Part shown: positions 18,663 through 30,104 of the stretch, piece after piece | Numbering within the stretch: position 1 is the stretch's first letter | Layout of the letters: each line of letters opens with the position of its first letter | From: Zooshikella ganghwensis DSM 15267 | GTDB taxonomy: Bacteria; Pseudomonadota; Gammaproteobacteria; Pseudomonadales; Zooshikellaceae | Reading direction: 5' to 3' | Length of the DNA stretch: 64,000 nt | Assembly (NCBI RefSeq): GCF_000428585.1 | Contig: NZ_AUAF01000014.1 | Coordinates: forward strand, 1-64,000 | Program-made: the position numbers and the translations under genes | Notes under the pieces: generated by a model | The model's input: only the letters and a program-made list of their open reading frames with translations | What the model was told of the DNA's origin: nothing | Databases searched by the model: none

Positions 18663-18689
18663 CAACTGCAGGCATCTTGCTTTTTTTTT
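18641..18689 (+). terminator. intrinsic terminator or attenuator before carA
   Basis: AAAAGCAAGATG (18641-18652) pairs with CATCTTGCTTTT (18673-18684) and runs directly into T9 (18681-18689). It is 41 bases before the carA start codon and 150 bases after dapB, so it could end dapB transcription, attenuate carAB, or both. Confidence 0.85.
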
Positions 18690-18729
18690 GCCTATGAAAA
18701 ATGCATCAGAAAATGTGAGGGAGTTAGCT

Positions 18730-19860
18730 TTGTCAACACCAGCAATATTAGCCCTTGAAGACGGCTCGATATTCTCAGGAGTGTCGATCGGCGCTGATGG
18801 GCAAACAGCAGGAGAAGTAGTTTTTAATACGGCTATTACAGGTTATCAGGAAATCCTGACAGACCCTTCTTATGCTCGTCAGCTTGTCACTTTAACGTAT
18901 CCACATATTGGTAATACGGGTATTAATCTGCAAGATAATGAATCTGCTCAGGTATGGGCAAGTGGGTTAATTATTCGAGAGTTATCACCGGTTGTGAGTA
19001 ATTGGCGCAGTCAACAATCGTTGTCTGAATTTTTAAAAGAAAAGGGTATTGTCGCCATTGCAGAAATTGATACACGTCGTCTGACTCGTATTCTTCGCGA
19101 GAAAGGCGCACTGTCTGGCTGTATTATGGCTGGTACGACAATCTCAGAAGTCGCGGCATTTGCGCAAGCTGAATCTTTTCCTGGTTTAAAAGGAATGGAC
19201 TTAGCATCCGTTGTTAGCACAGATAAAATTTATGAATGGAATGAAGGTGAGTGGCAGCCATCCACGAATGACTTTTCAGCGACTGTGGATAAACCCTATC
19301 ATGTGGTCGCTTACGACTTTGGTGTTAAGCATAATATTTTAAGAATGTTAGCCCAACGTGGTTGCCGTATTACGGTGGTACCTGCTACTACTCCTGCCAG
19401 TGAAGTGTTGGCGATACAGCCAGATGGGGTATTTCTATCAAATGGTCCTGGCGATCCCGAACCTTGTGTTTATGCTATTGACGCTATTCAAGCACTGCTG
19501 GAAGCTAACATACCATTATTTGGTATTTGTTTGGGGCATCAGTTATTAGCACTAGCCAGTGGTGCAAAAACAGAAAAAATGAAGTTTGGGCATCATGGTG
19601 CTAATCATCCCGTCCAGGACGTTCATACTCGTAATGTAATGATTACCAGTCAGAACCATGGCTTTGCCGTAAGTGAAGACTCTTTACCGAAAAACGTTGA
19701 GGTGACTCATAAATCTCTGTTTGATCACTCACTACAGGGTATCCAGTTAACAGACAAACCTGCGTTTAGTTTTCAAGGGCATCCTGAAGCAAGCCCTGGT
19801 CCCCATGATGTAGCTCCCCTCTTTGATCGCTTTATCGATTTAATTCGATCTCGACGCTGA
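18730..19860 (+). CDS. carA: carbamoyl-phosphate synthase small subunit
   Basis: A 376-residue glutamine amidotransferase. I start it at the TTG at 18730 ([20 protein letters not shown]), six bases after GAGGGAG; the open frame extends up to 18595, but that part runs through the terminator hairpin. The C-terminal class I amidotransferase domain has the nucleophile in [15 protein letters not shown] and the His-Glu pair in [11 protein letters not shown]. It hydrolyses glutamine and channels ammonia to CarB for carbamoyl phosphate, used for arginine and pyrimidines. carB follows after 83 bases. Confidence 0.96.
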   Translation: MSTPAILALEDGSIFSGVSIGADGQTAGEVVFNTAITGYQEILTDPSYARQLVTLTYPHIGNTGINLQDNESAQVWASGLIIRELSPVVSNWRSQQSLSEFLKEKGIVAIAEIDTRRLTRILREKGALSGCIMAGTTISEVAAFAQAESFPGLKGMDLASVVSTDKIYEWNEGEWQPSTNDFSATVDKPYHVVAYDFGVKHNILRMLAQRGCRITVVPATTPASEVLAIQPDGVFLSNGPGDPEPCVYAIDAIQALLEANIPLFGICLGHQLLALASGAKTEKMKFGHHGANHPVQDVHTRNVMITSQNHGFAVSEDSLPKNVEVTHKSLFDHSLQGIQLTDKPAFSFQGHPEASPGPHDVAPLFDRFIDLIRSRR

Positions 19861-19943
19861 TTAGCCCTTACAGCAATCACCTCTGCATAAACGTAAACAT
19901 ATAAAACAGTTGTAACTAATTTATCGTCAGTGAAGAGAAAACC

Positions 19944-22900
19944 ATGCCTAAACGTCACGATATCAAAAGTATTCTAATCCTTGGTGCAGGTCCTATTGTA
20001 ATTGGCCAGGCTTGTGAATTTGACTACTCAGGAGCACAAGCATGTAAAGCACTTCGAGAAGAAGGTTTTCGCGTTATTCTCGTGAACTCTAACCCCGCAA
20101 CCATCATGACTGATCCTGTGATGGCTGATGCAACTTATATTGAACCTGTTCGTTGGGAAACTGTTGCCAAAATTATTGAGAAAGAAAGACCAGATGCCTT
20201 ATTGCCTACGATGGGGGGGCAAACAGCACTGAACTGTGCGTTGGACTTATATAAGCATGGTGTTTTAGAAAAGTTTGGCGTAGAGATGGTTGGTGCTAAT
20301 CAAGATGCCATTGATAAAGCTGAGGATCGGCAACGCTTTGATATCGCTATGAAGGCCATTGGCTTGGAAACACCTAAGTCTGGCATTGCTCACTCCCTTG
20401 AAGATGCATTGCAGGTGCTTGAAGAAGTAGGCTTCCCTTGTATTATCCGCCCTTCATTTACCATGGGAGGAAGTGGTGGTGGGATTGCGTACAATCGAAA
20501 AGAGTTTTTAGAAATCTGTGAACGTGGTTTAGACCTTTCACCAACCCGTGAATTGCTGATTGATGAGTCATTGATTGGCTGGAAAGAGTTTGAAATGGAG
20601 GTCGTGCGGGATAAACAAGACAACTGCATTATTGTCTGCTCCATTGAAAATATTGATCCGATGGGGGTTCATACTGGGGATTCGATTACTGTTGCACCTG
20701 CTCAGACTTTAACGGATAAAGAATATCAGTTGATGCGAAATGCATCTGTTGCTGTATTGCGGGAAATTGGTGTTGAGACAGGTGGCTCAAATGTCCAGTT
20801 TGCATTAAATCCTGCTAATGGACGTATGGTTGTCATTGAGATGAATCCTCGGGTTTCTCGCTCTTCTGCCTTAGCCTCAAAGGCAACAGGGTTCCCTATA
20901 GCTAAAGTCGCTGCCAAGCTGGCAGTCGGTTATACCCTTGATGAGCTACAGAATGAAATTACAGGTGGGGCAACTCCCGCATCGTTTGAGCCTGCAATTG
21001 ATTATGTAGTGACAAAAGTGCCACGTTTTGCATTTGAAAAATTTCCAAAGGCCGACAGCCGTCTTACAACACAAATGAAGTCTGTCGGCGAAGTGATGGC
21101 GATGGGGCGAAACTTTCAAGAGTCATTTTTAAAAGCATTACGTGGCTTGGAAGTGGGTGTTACAGGTCTGGATGCCAAGCTTAATTTAAATCAGGATGGG
21201 GCTTTGGAGCAGTTAAAGGCTGAGCTTATAACCCCTCGTGCTGAAAGGATTTGGTATGTTGGCGATGCTTTCAGGGCGGCAATGACTATAGAAGAAGTGC
21301 ATCAGCTGACGCATATTGATCCATGGTTTTTGACATATATTGAAGACATCATAAAAACTGAGCAGCAGGTGAAGTCTGGAGGTGGACTGAATAGCCTGAG
21401 TAAACAGGCCCTTTGGCAATTAAAGCGTAAGGGTTTTTCTGATGCTTGCTTAGCTAAATTACTCAGTGTCAGTGAAAAAGCTGTGCGGGAATATAGGCAA
21501 AAATTAGGTGTACATCCTGTATACAAAAGGGTAGATACGTGTGCGGCTGAGTTTGCAACAAGTACAGCCTATATGTACTCCACCTATGACGAGGAGTGCG
21601 AAGCATTACCAACTCAGCGTGAAAAAATGATGGTGCTGGGTGGTGGACCCAATCGGATTGGTCAGGGTATAGAGTTTGACTATTGTTGTGTGCATGCGGC
21701 TCTGGCACTTAGGGAAGAGGGCTATGAAACCATTATGGTTAACTGTAACCCAGAGACAGTATCAACAGACTATGATACGTCAGATCGACTCTACTTTGAG
21801 CCTGTTACCCTGGAAGATGTGCTGGAAATAGTCGCTATTGAAAAGCCAAAAGGCGTTATTGTTCAGTATGGTGGACAGACACCGCTTAAGCTTGCCAGAG
21901 CTTTGGAGGCAGCAGGTGTACCTATTATTGGTACATCACCAGAAGCGATTGACCGTGCAGAGGACCGTGAGCGTTTTCAACATATGATCCAACGCTTAGG
22001 GTTGCTGCAACCAGAAAATGCAACGGCAAGAAGCAGTGAAGAAGCGGTCAAAAAAGCAGAAGAAATTGGTTATCCATTGGTTGTTAGACCTTCCTATGTG
22101 TTGGGTGGGCGCGCAATGGAGATTGTTAGTCAAGAGTCTGAATTAGTGCGCTATATGCGTGAAGCAGTTCAGGTTTCCAATGAAAGTCCTGTGTTATTGG
22201 ACTCATTCCTCAACCGTGCCATTGAGGTTGATGTGGATGCAGTTTGTGATGGCGAAACAGTGGTGATCGGTGCTATTATGCAGCACATTGAACAAGCTGG
22301 TGTCCATTCGGGCGATTCTGCTTGTTCCCTGCCTCCTTACAGCTTAAGCCAAGAAACTCAGCAAACCATTCGTGATCAGGTGACATGTATGGCACTTGAA
22401 CTTGGTGTTATTGGTTTGTTAAATGTTCAGATGGCCGTGCAGGATGACAGGGTTTATGTTATCGAAGTTAATCCTCGTGCGTCGCGCACAGTACCTTTTG
22501 TGTCTAAATGCATTGGTCACTCGCTGGCAAAAATTGCTGCGAAAGTGATGGCGGGACAGTCACTTGCTGATGTTGGATTTACCTCTGAGGTTATCCCAAA
22601 TTACTGGTGTGTAAAAGAATCAGTGTTCCCCTTTAATAAATTTCCAGGGGTTGATCCTATTTTGGGACCTGAGATGAAGTCTACAGGTGAAGTGATGGGC
22701 GTTGGTGACAGTTTTGCCGAAGCGTTTGCTAAAGGGCATGCTGCTACCAATTTGCCGAACTCAGGAAAAGTAATTATCAGTGTGCGTGATGAAGATAAAC
22801 CACGTGCAGTGAATGTTGGAAAACTGCTTATTTCACTAGGTTTTGAGCTTTATGCTACAGAAGGTACTGCCAATGCACTTGAAGTGGCAGGTGTTCCTGT

Positions 22901-23162
22901 AACTAAGGTGAATAAGGTAAGCGAGGGACGCCCTCATTTGGTAGATATGATCAAAAATGACGAAATCAGTCTGATGATCAATACCACTGAAGGGCGTCAA
23001 GCGATTGCAGACTCTTATACTATTCGCGGCTCTGCCTTGCAGCACAAGGTCCCTAATGCAACGACCATTGCCGGTGCTGAGGCGGTTGCCGAAGCGATCC
23101 GTTTTGGACCAGAAAAAACGGTAAGACGCTTACAAGATTTACATAAAGGTGTGACTGGATGA
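19944..23162 (+). CDS. carB: carbamoyl-phosphate synthase large subunit
   Basis: A 1072-residue enzyme of usual length with two ATP-grasp halves: the first opens [20 protein letters not shown] and the second [19 protein letters not shown]. Glycine-rich ATP loops ([30 protein letters not shown]) are intact, and the last 130 residues form the MGS-like allosteric domain that senses ornithine and UMP in relatives. It makes carbamoyl phosphate from bicarbonate, ammonia and two ATP. Its TGA overlaps the greA start (ATGA), so the two are translationally coupled. Confidence 0.98.
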   Translation: MPKRHDIKSILILGAGPIVIGQACEFDYSGAQACKALREEGFRVILVNSNPATIMTDPVMADATYIEPVRWETVAKIIEKERPDALLPTMGGQTALNCALDLYKHGVLEKFGVEMVGANQDAIDKAEDRQRFDIAMKAIGLETPKSGIAHSLEDALQVLEEVGFPCIIRPSFTMGGSGGGIAYNRKEFLEICERGLDLSPTRELLIDESLIGWKEFEMEVVRDKQDNCIIVCSIENIDPMGVHTGDSITVAPAQTLTDKEYQLMRNASVAVLREIGVETGGSNVQFALNPANGRMVVIEMNPRVSRSSALASKATGFPIAKVAAKLAVGYTLDELQNEITGGATPASFEPAIDYVVTKVPRFAFEKFPKADSRLTTQMKSVGEVMAMGRNFQESFLKALRGLEVGVTGLDAKLNLNQDGALEQLKAELITPRAERIWYVGDAFRAAMTIEEVHQLTHIDPWFLTYIEDIIKTEQQVKSGGGLNSLSKQALWQLKRKGFSDACLAKLLSVSEKAVREYRQKLGVHPVYKRVDTCAAEFATSTAYMYSTYDEECEALPTQREKMMVLGGGPNRIGQGIEFDYCCVHAALALREEGYETIMVNCNPETVSTDYDTSDRLYFEPVTLEDVLEIVAIEKPKGVIVQYGGQTPLKLARALEAAGVPIIGTSPEAIDRAEDRERFQHMIQRLGLLQPENATARSSEEAVKKAEEIGYPLVVRPSYVLGGRAMEIVSQESELVRYMREAVQVSNESPVLLDSFLNRAIEVDVDAVCDGETVVIGAIMQHIEQAGVHSGDSACSLPPYSLSQETQQTIRDQVTCMALELGVIGLLNVQMAVQDDRVYVIEVNPRASRTVPFVSKCIGHSLAKIAAKVMAGQSLADVGFTSEVIPNYWCVKESVFPFNKFPGVDPILGPEMKSTGEVMGVGDSFAEAFAKGHAATNLPNSGKVIISVRDEDKPRAVNVGKLLISLGFELYATEGTANALEVAGVPVTKVNKVSEGRPHLVDMIKNDEISLMINTTEGRQAIADSYTIRGSALQHKVPNATTIAGAEAVAEAIRFGPEKTVRRLQDLHKGVTG

Positions 23163-23635
23163 ATAGAATACCAATGACAGTCAGTGGTGAGGTAGCACTT
23201 AGAGAAGAGCTAAAGCACTTGAAGACTGTAGAGCGTCCTCGGATTATTCAAGCAATAGCTGAGGCTCGAGAGCACGGAGACTTAAAGGAAAATGCTGAAT
23301 ATCACGCAGCCCGTGAGCAGCAAGGTTTTACGGAAGGTCGAATCAAAGAAATAGAAGGTAAACTTTCTTCTGCGCATATCATTGATGTTACAAAGATTAC
23401 GAAAACAGGCAAAGTAATTTTTGGTGTAACCGTTGAGCTGCTCAACTTAAACACCGATGAAGAGGTGGAGTACCAAATTGTTGGTGATGATGAAGCAGAT
23501 ATTAAGCAAGGGAAAATATCTGTGAACTCTCCCATTGCGCGCGCGTTGATTGGTAAAGAAGAAGGCGATGTGGCACTTGTCAGAACACCAAATGGTGAAG
23601 TGGAGTACGAAATAGAGGAAGTTAAACACCTCTAA
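23159..23635 (+). CDS. greA: transcription elongation factor GreA
   Basis: A 158-residue protein. The N-terminal coiled coil carries the family signature with acidic tip residues ([20 protein letters not shown]), and the C-terminal FKBP-like domain reads [20 protein letters not shown]. GreA enters the RNA polymerase secondary channel and stimulates cleavage of backtracked RNA. It overlaps carB by four bases, a conserved carB-greA link, and is followed by a terminator. Confidence 0.97.
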   Translation: MNRIPMTVSGEVALREELKHLKTVERPRIIQAIAEAREHGDLKENAEYHAAREQQGFTEGRIKEIEGKLSSAHIIDVTKITKTGKVIFGVTVELLNLNTDEEVEYQIVGDDEADIKQGKISVNSPIARALIGKEEGDVALVRTPNGEVEYEIEEVKHL

Positions 23636-23670
23636 ACATCGTAAAGCTGAGAATGTTGTTTGAATAGTTG

Positions 23671-23704
23671 CAAACCCCTCTTTCAATTGTGAGCGAGGGG
23701 TTTG
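23671..23704. terminator. terminator between greA and yhbY
   Basis: CAAACCCCTC (23671-23680) and GAGGGGTTTG (23695-23704) form a 10-base stem with a 14-base loop between two convergent genes. T runs are short, but the position and symmetry suit a bidirectional terminator. Confidence 0.75.
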
Positions 23705-23734
23705 TTATATTCGGTCAGAAGGAAGCTACAGCGG

Positions 23735-24040
23735 TTAATGCCGGTGTAAATTCGAAAGTTGTAGATTGGGTTCTTCTGCAGGGCGGTAAATTAGTGCAAT
23801 GTTACCAATGGTTTGCACCAGTTCAGCTTGGCACTCATTGCAAAGTGCTTGAATTAACTGTTGTTTAACCTCTCGATCACCTACTTGAAATTTCACTTTT
23901 ATCAGTTCGTGATCATTGAGTGCTCTTAAGGTTTCTTCAACAATGCTACTGGAAACACCTTTTCCGGCTACAGTTACAATAGGTTTAAGATTGTGCCCGA
24001 TAGCACGAAACTGCTTTTTCTGACTGGCAGACAACGACAT
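23735..24040 (-). CDS. yhbY: YhbY family CRM-domain RNA-binding protein
   Basis: A 101-residue protein made of one CRM domain, MSLSASQKKQFRAIGHNLKP with VTVAGKGVSSSIVEETLRAL and ELIKVKFQVGDREVK. The GxG loop (AGKGVS) is the RNA-contact feature of the family. YhbY associates with pre-50S ribosomal particles. It is divergent from rlmE, another 23S rRNA factor, as in E. coli and Pseudomonas. Confidence 0.95.
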   Translation of the reverse strand: MSLSASQKKQFRAIGHNLKPIVTVAGKGVSSSIVEETLRALNDHELIKVKFQVGDREVKQQLIQALCNECQAELVQTIGNIALIYRPAEEPNLQLSNLHRH

Positions 24041-24198
24041 TATTTATAAATCCACTGTGAAAACATAAAATACTCACGGATAACAATACCCGAGTTGGAA
24101 TAATTTTAGCCTATGAGTACGGTTGATAACTATTTTACAGGCTATTTTTCTAACAATGAATGCTTACGTTAGTAAGCCAGATAACAGAGTTGTACGTT

Positions 24199-24819
24199 AT
24201 GGGTAAGTCGAAAAGTAGTCATCGCTGGTTACAGGAACATTTCTCTGACCACTATGTTAAAAAATCTCAGCAGGATGGATACCGCTCAAGGGCCAGTTAT
24301 AAATTACTGGAAATTCAGCAAAAAGATAAATTGTTACGGCCTGGAATGACTGTCGTTGATTTGGGTGCGGCACCAGGAGGTTGGTCACAAGTTGCTGTCA
24401 GCCTGGTTGGAGATCAAGGAAAAGTTGTAGCGTCAGATATTTTGCCAATGGACCCTATCGCTGGTGTCGACTTTATTCAGGGTGACTTTACTGAGGATGA
24501 AGTCCTGCAGGAAATTCTTGCTGTAATTGGTGATGCAGCGATAGACCTTGTAATTTCAGATATGGCCCCCAATATGAGTGGGGTGCTTGCAGTTGATCAA
24601 CCAAAAGCAATGTATTTAGCTGAGTTGGCTGTTGATTTGGCACAGCAGGTGCTTAAACCTGGAGGGGGCTTTCTGACGAAAGTATTTCAGGGTGAAGGTT
24701 TTGATGCTTACCTTAAGTTATTGCGTCAGCACTTTAAGCAGGTACAAACCCGAAAACCATCATCATCTAGACCTAGATCCCGTGAAGTTTATTTGCTTGC
24801 CCGTGGTCTAAAGCGTTAA
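24199..24819 (+). CDS. rlmE: 23S rRNA (uridine-2'-O)-methyltransferase RlmE (FtsJ/RrmJ)
   Basis: A 206-residue enzyme starting [20 protein letters not shown] at the ATG at 24199; the open frame extends upstream, but that part is unlike the family. SAM motif I is [28 protein letters not shown] holds the catalytic Asp, and [11 protein letters not shown] the catalytic Lys of the K-D-K-E tetrad. It methylates U2552 in the A loop of 23S rRNA at a late step of 50S assembly. It precedes ftsH on the same strand, with a 201-base gap. Confidence 0.96.
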   Translation: MGKSKSSHRWLQEHFSDHYVKKSQQDGYRSRASYKLLEIQQKDKLLRPGMTVVDLGAAPGGWSQVAVSLVGDQGKVVASDILPMDPIAGVDFIQGDFTEDEVLQEILAVIGDAAIDLVISDMAPNMSGVLAVDQPKAMYLAELAVDLAQQVLKPGGGFLTKVFQGEGFDAYLKLLRQHFKQVQTRKPSSSRPRSREVYLLARGLKR

Positions 24820-25020
24820 GGCTGAGATGAGAGTGTCATCAATCTTACGATGAGCTTTAAATGAGAAACTGTTGCAAATAGATAATCTGTAGTATCGTAT
24901 GGATTACTCCTTGAGCGCTTCTCCAATAACGTGATGAAGCTGGTACGATTACCAGTTGGAAATCTGGTCAGGCAGACTGAGTGACTGTCAAACTTTGTTC
25001 ACTCTATAGAGGATAGGCCT

Positions 25021-26991
25021 TTGAATGACATGGCAAAAAATCTGGTGTTGTGGCTAATAATAGCTTTGGTATTGCTAACAGTGTTTAAAAACTTTGGCAA
25101 TATGCAGTCTTCAACCAAAGAAATTAGTTATTCCGATTTTGTCACGTACATTGAAAACAAACAGGTTAGTAAAGTCGAAATTGATGGTTCTAAAGTAAAT
25201 GGCCGCTTTACTGATAATCAAACGTTTGAAACCAACTTACCCTTGGCTATTCGTGATGACAAATTAATGGATGATTTGTTGCGTAACCAAGTTGAGGTAT
25301 CTGTTAAGCCAATTGAAAAGCAAAGTATCTGGACTCAGTTGCTGGTCGCAAGCTTTCCAATTCTCGTCATCATAGCTGTTTTCATGTTTTTTATGCGCCA
25401 AATGCAAGGTGGTGGAAGCGGTCGTGGTGGCCCTATGAGCTTTGGTAAAAGCAAAGCCAGACTGCTAAGTGAAGACCAAATTAAAACGACATTTGCAGAT
25501 GTTGCAGGTGTTGAAGAAGCAAAAGATGACGTTCAAGAGCTGGTAGAGTTTCTCCGTGACCCAGGCAAGTTTCAGCGCCTAGGTGGTCGTATTCCACGTG
25601 GGGTACTTATGGTTGGTTCACCAGGTACAGGTAAAACCTTGTTAGCCAAAGCCATTGCTGGTGAAGCGCGCGTACCCTTTTTTACAATATCTGGCTCTGA
25701 TTTTGTAGAAATGTTTGTGGGGGTTGGTGCTTCCCGGGTTCGAGATATGTTTGACCAGGCTAAGAAGCAATCACCTTGTATTATCTTTATTGATGAAATT
25801 GATGCGGTAGGTCGTCATCGTGGCGCAGGCTTGGGTGGTGGTCATGATGAGCGTGAGCAAACCTTGAACCAGCTACTGGTGGAGATGGATGGTTTTGAAG
25901 GTAATGAAGGCGTTATTGTGATTGCTGCAACAAACCGCCCTGATGTGCTTGATCCTGCACTTTTGCGTCCAGGTCGCTTTGATCGACAGGTTGTTGTTCC
26001 TTTACCAGATGTACGTGGTCGTGAGCAAATTCTTAAAGTGCATATGCGTAAAGTGCCGATTTCTGAAGATGTAAAGCCTGCAGTTATTGCGCGAGGTACA
26101 CCGGGTTTTTCAGGTGCAGATTTGGCTAATCTGGTGAATGAGGCTGCATTATTTGCGGCTCGTGGTAATCGCCGTGTAGTGGGCATGGAAGAATTTGATA
26201 AAGCTAAAGATAAAATCATGATGGGCGCTGAGCGCAAGTCCATGGTGATGAGTGAAAAAGACAAGGAAATGACCGCTTATCACGAAGCAGGTCATGCCAT
26301 TGTTGGCTTAAAAATGCCAGAACATGATCCTGTATATAAAGTGACGATTATTCCTCGTGGGCGTGCATTAGGTGTCACCATGTATTTACCTGAGGAAGAT
26401 AAGGTTTCATACAGTAAACGCTATTTGCTAGGCCGTATTGCCTCTGCCTATGGTGGCCGTATTGCTGAGGAGCTGATTTATGGGGCTGATGGTGTCTCAA
26501 CAGGAGCCCAAAACGATATCCAGCAAGCTACGCAAATGGCCAGAAATATGGTTACTAAATGGGGCTTATCAGAAAAAGCTGGTCCGTTACTGTATGGAGA
26601 GGAAGATGGTGAGGTTTTCCTAGGGAAATCTCAGGGGGCACACCATTTAAATGTGAGTCCTGAAACAGCGAAATTAATTGATGAAGAAGTTAAACACATC
26701 ATTGATAACTGTTACATAACGGCAAAAAGGCTTATTGAAGAAAATCGAGATAAGCTGGAGCTAATGAAAGATGCATTAATGGAGTATGAAACGATTGATG
26801 CCGACCAGTTGAGTGACATTATGGCTGGTAAAAAGCCTAAGCCTCCCGCTGACTGGCCTGAAGATGGGACGAATGGAGGTGCAAAAGTTGAAGATGTGAG
26901 TACTAGTGATAGCAAGGAAACTGACAGTTCTTCTGACTCTAAAGAAACTTCCAGTAAACCCTCTATTGGAGGACCTGCAGGTGAGCATTAA
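25021..26991 (+). CDS. ftsH: ATP-dependent zinc metalloprotease FtsH
   Basis: A 656-residue membrane protease. TTG at 25021 is preceded six bases earlier by AGAGGA, giving [19 protein letters not shown]; an ATG at 25030 is the alternative. Two membrane helices (about 5-24 and 100-122) frame a periplasmic domain. The AAA+ module has Walker [11 protein letters not shown] and Walker [12 protein letters not shown] with [20 protein letters not shown]; the zinc site is HEAGH. It degrades membrane proteins, sigma-32 and LpxC. The C-terminal tail is Ser/Thr/Asp-rich and variable. Confidence 0.98.
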   Translation: MNDMAKNLVLWLIIALVLLTVFKNFGNMQSSTKEISYSDFVTYIENKQVSKVEIDGSKVNGRFTDNQTFETNLPLAIRDDKLMDDLLRNQVEVSVKPIEKQSIWTQLLVASFPILVIIAVFMFFMRQMQGGGSGRGGPMSFGKSKARLLSEDQIKTTFADVAGVEEAKDDVQELVEFLRDPGKFQRLGGRIPRGVLMVGSPGTGKTLLAKAIAGEARVPFFTISGSDFVEMFVGVGASRVRDMFDQAKKQSPCIIFIDEIDAVGRHRGAGLGGGHDEREQTLNQLLVEMDGFEGNEGVIVIAATNRPDVLDPALLRPGRFDRQVVVPLPDVRGREQILKVHMRKVPISEDVKPAVIARGTPGFSGADLANLVNEAALFAARGNRRVVGMEEFDKAKDKIMMGAERKSMVMSEKDKEMTAYHEAGHAIVGLKMPEHDPVYKVTIIPRGRALGVTMYLPEEDKVSYSKRYLLGRIASAYGGRIAEELIYGADGVSTGAQNDIQQATQMARNMVTKWGLSEKAGPLLYGEEDGEVFLGKSQGAHHLNVSPETAKLIDEEVKHIIDNCYITAKRLIEENRDKLELMKDALMEYETIDADQLSDIMAGKKPKPPADWPEDGTNGGAKVEDVSTSDSKETDSSSDSKETSSKPSIGGPAGEH

Positions 26992-27045
26992 GCTCACCTT
27001 GCACGCCATTAACCTGCCTTAAAATAAGCTTCTTACTTTTCGAGT

Positions 27046-27885
27046 ATGACAACATCTACTTTGATGCTGAGCTGTGGTGATAAGGTATTAGACTTGTCTA
27101 CACCACAGGTGATGGGTATTTTGAATGTTGCTCCTGACTCTTTTTCAGATGGAGGCCAGTACAGTAATTTTGACAAAGCGCTTCAGCATGCAGAGAAGAT
27201 GATTTGTGCTGGTGCCTCGATCATTGATATTGGTGGTGAGTCTACTCGCCCAGGGGCAAATCCTGTTACCGTGCAAGCTGAAATGGATCGAGTGCTACCT
27301 GTGCTTTCAGCGTTGAAGCAGCATTTTGATGTCATTATTTCTGTGGATACAAGCTCACCAGAATTGATGCGTGAAGCTGCGCAACTTGGTGCTGGTATGA
27401 TTAACGATGTTAGAGCATTAAAAAGGGATAATGCGCTGACAGTTGCTGCAGATCTAACTATTCCTATTTGCCTGATGCACATGCTGGGTGAGCCTGATAC
27501 TATGCAGCGGCTTGCCACTTATGATGATGTAGTTGATGAAGTGATAAGTTATCTACAGCAGCGCGTGGCGGCATGCATTGAACATGGTATTGAAAAGCAG
27601 CGTTTGCTGATAGACCCTGGGTTTGGTTTTAGCAAAACGCTAGAGCATAATTTGCTGCTTCTTAAGCGACTGGATGAGTTGCAGCGACTTGAATTGCCCT
27701 TACTTGTAGGTTTATCTCGTAAGCGCATGATTGGTGATGTGCTAGGTAAGCCAGTGTCTGAAAGGCTATATGGTAGCCTTGCTTTAGCCGCCTGGTCTGT
27801 GCTGCATGGTGCTCATATTATACGAGTTCATGATGTGGCAGAAACAGTTGATGTGGTTCGTATGTTAAATGCGATACAAGCATAG
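27046..27885 (+). CDS. folP: dihydropteroate synthase
   Basis: A 279-residue TIM-barrel enzyme that joins p-aminobenzoate to the pterin pyrophosphate in folate synthesis, the sulfonamide target. Visible motifs: MGILNVAPDSFSDGGQY with the pterin-site Asn and Asp, DIGGESTRPGA with the pABA loop, and LLIDPGFGFSKTLEHN. It follows ftsH after 54 bases and precedes glmM by 48, the conserved ftsH-folP-glmM block. Confidence 0.97.
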   Translation: MTTSTLMLSCGDKVLDLSTPQVMGILNVAPDSFSDGGQYSNFDKALQHAEKMICAGASIIDIGGESTRPGANPVTVQAEMDRVLPVLSALKQHFDVIISVDTSSPELMREAAQLGAGMINDVRALKRDNALTVAADLTIPICLMHMLGEPDTMQRLATYDDVVDEVISYLQQRVAACIEHGIEKQRLLIDPGFGFSKTLEHNLLLLKRLDELQRLELPLLVGLSRKRMIGDVLGKPVSERLYGSLALAAWSVLHGAHIIRVHDVAETVDVVRMLNAIQA

Positions 27886-27933
27886 TGGCTCGGCTTTAGT
27901 TTCATAAAGGGCATTTTTGGAGACAATTTAAAT

Positions 27934-29274
27934 ATGGAAAAAAAGTTCTTTGGTACTGATGGTATACGTGGAACCGTAGGCGAGTTTCCAATAACACCAG
28001 ACTTTATGCTTAAGCTTGGGTGGGCTGCTGGCCGTGTGTTTGCAGGAAGACAGCAGAGCAAAATATTAATTGGCAAAGACACTCGAATTTCAGGCTACAT
28101 GTTTGAGTCTGCCTTGGAAGCTGGGCTTTCTGCTGCTGGTGTGAATGTTGACTTACTAGGTCCTATGCCTACGCCAGCTGTTGCTTATCTTACCAGAACT
28201 TTTAGAGCACAGGCTGGCATCGTAATTAGCGCGTCACATAACCCCTATCAGGACAATGGCATTAAATTCTTTTCAGGAAAAGGATTAAAGCTTGATGATG
28301 ACATTGAGCTACAAATAGAGAAGATGTTAGATCAAGATATGAGTGTGGTTGGTTCTGATGCAATTGGGAAAGTCACTCGTATTAATGATGCTGCAGGGCG
28401 CTATATTGAATATTGTAAAAGCACTGTAAATGGAAGTGTTAGCTTAAAAGGACTAAAAATTGTTGTCGATGCGGCCAATGGTGCAACTTATCATGTTGGA
28501 CCTGCTGTATTTAGAGAGTTAGGTGCTGATGTTGTTGCTATTGGCGTATCCCCAAATGGCATGAATATTAATAAAAATGTTGGTTCAACATCGTTAGGAT
28601 CATTACAGCAGGCTGTAATGGATCAGCAGGCTGACTTAGGAATTGCCTTTGACGGTGATGGTGACCGAGTGCTAATGGTAGACCACACTGGCAGTGTAGT
28701 TGATGGTGATGAGCTTCTTTATATTATTGCACGACACCAGCAGCAGCATCAGGCGCTACAAGGTGGTGTGGTAGGAACACTGATGACCAACTTAGGGGTG
28801 GAGAAAGCACTTGAGTCTGCATCAATCCCTTTTATTAGAGCTAAAGTTGGTGATCGCTATGTGAATGAGCAACTTATTTTAAATAACTGGTGCCTCGGAG
28901 GAGAATCTTCTGGGCATATTATTTGTCGCCATGTAACCACGACAGGTGATGGGATTGTTTCAGCGTTACAAGTTTTGAAAGCCATGTTTTGTGCTGAGCA
29001 GAATTTATACGACCTGAGGCAAGGTGTTGAAAAATATCCACAAATCATGATCAATGTCAAAATGAAACAGCAGCTGAATATTTCTAATAGTGCAGCTGTT
29101 CAACAGGCCGTAGCACATGCTGAAAACAGTTTAGCTGACAAGGGGCGTGTATTATTGCGTCCTTCTGGTACTGAGCCTGTAATACGTGTCATGGTTGAAG
29201 GTGAAAATGAACAATTGGTCTCTCAGTTAGCCGAAGAGTTGGCTGGGGTTGTACAACAGGCCGCGTCGAATTAG
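27934..29274 (+). CDS. glmM: phosphoglucosamine mutase
   Basis: A 446-residue alpha-D-phosphohexomutase that converts glucosamine-6-phosphate to glucosamine-1-phosphate for UDP-GlcNAc. N-terminal [17 protein letters not shown]; the phosphoserine loop is [17 protein letters not shown]; metal loop [16 protein letters not shown]; sugar loop [11 protein letters not shown]; phosphate loop [15 protein letters not shown]. All catalytic loops are intact and length is normal. It precedes tpiA by 76 bases. Confidence 0.97.
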   Translation: MEKKFFGTDGIRGTVGEFPITPDFMLKLGWAAGRVFAGRQQSKILIGKDTRISGYMFESALEAGLSAAGVNVDLLGPMPTPAVAYLTRTFRAQAGIVISASHNPYQDNGIKFFSGKGLKLDDDIELQIEKMLDQDMSVVGSDAIGKVTRINDAAGRYIEYCKSTVNGSVSLKGLKIVVDAANGATYHVGPAVFRELGADVVAIGVSPNGMNINKNVGSTSLGSLQQAVMDQQADLGIAFDGDGDRVLMVDHTGSVVDGDELLYIIARHQQQHQALQGGVVGTLMTNLGVEKALESASIPFIRAKVGDRYVNEQLILNNWCLGGESSGHIICRHVTTTGDGIVSALQVLKAMFCAEQNLYDLRQGVEKYPQIMINVKMKQQLNISNSAAVQQAVAHAENSLADKGRVLLRPSGTEPVIRVMVEGENEQLVSQLAEELAGVVQQAASN

Positions 29275-29350
29275 TGAGTCGTTCAGTAGGTTGTATATTA
29301 CTGGCTACTACGCTAACATTGCCGGCCTCAAGTGACTAGGCGAGGTTTTT

Positions 29351-30097
29351 ATGCGCAAGCCCTTAGTGGTAGGAAACTGGAAAATGCACGGCAATACTGC
29401 AGAAAATGTAGCATTGCTTGAAGGTTTGCTGAGCGCTGAGTTAGGAACATCAGATGTGGCTGTATGTCCACCCAGTATTTATGTTGCGCAAGTGGCTGAA
29501 AAACTAAAGGGCAGTGCAATTGGCTGGGGTGTTCAGAATATTTCTGCAGTAGAAAAAGGTGCGTATACTGGAGAAATCAGTGCTCCTATGGCTAAGGATT
29601 TAGGGTCTAAATATGCCATTATTGGTCACTCAGAGCGCAGAACTCTGTTCGGTGAAGTAGATAAAGATGTTGCAGATAAATTTGTTGCGGCTCAGCAGGC
29701 AGGTTTGACGCCGATTGCTTGTGTTGGCGAAAATCTAGCAGAGCGTGAAGCTGGAGAAACACTGACTGTCGTTGGTCGGCAACTAGGCGCAATATTAGCT
29801 GCCCTATCTGCAGGTCAGGTTGATGGTTTTGTTATTGCTTATGAGCCTGTTTGGGCAATTGGCACTGGTAAAACTGCAACACCTGAGCAAGCGCAAGAAG
29901 TACATAAGTTTATTCGTGATCAACTTGCAGCACTATCAGCTGAATTAGCTGAGAATATTCAAATACTCTATGGTGGGAGTGTTAAAGCTGATAATGCAGA
30001 AGCCTTATTTGCCAATCCTGATATTGATGGTGGATTAGTAGGTGGAGCTTCATTATTAGTTGATCAGTTTGTAGCGATTTGTCGTGCAGCAGGTTGA
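29351..30097 (+). CDS. tpiA: triosephosphate isomerase
   Basis: A 248-residue TIM barrel starting MRKPLVVGNWKMHGN, with Asn and Lys of the active site, the catalytic His in IIGHSERRTLFGE, and the catalytic Glu in VIAYEPVWAIGTGK followed by the mobile loop. GGSVKADNAEALF binds phosphate. It interconverts DHAP and glyceraldehyde-3-phosphate. secG starts seven bases after its stop, so the two are co-transcribed. Confidence 0.98.
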   Translation: MRKPLVVGNWKMHGNTAENVALLEGLLSAELGTSDVAVCPPSIYVAQVAEKLKGSAIGWGVQNISAVEKGAYTGEISAPMAKDLGSKYAIIGHSERRTLFGEVDKDVADKFVAAQQAGLTPIACVGENLAEREAGETLTVVGRQLGAILAALSAGQVDGFVIAYEPVWAIGTGKTATPEQAQEVHKFIRDQLAALSAELAENIQILYGGSVKADNAEALFANPDIDGGLVGGASLLVDQFVAICRAAG

Positions 30098-30104
30098 TGA
30101 CTGA

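Noticed and set aside
18595-18729. Upstream extension of carA
   Set aside because: The extension runs through an intrinsic terminator and has no family resemblance; the TTG at 18730 has a good ribosome site and gives the usual CarA length.
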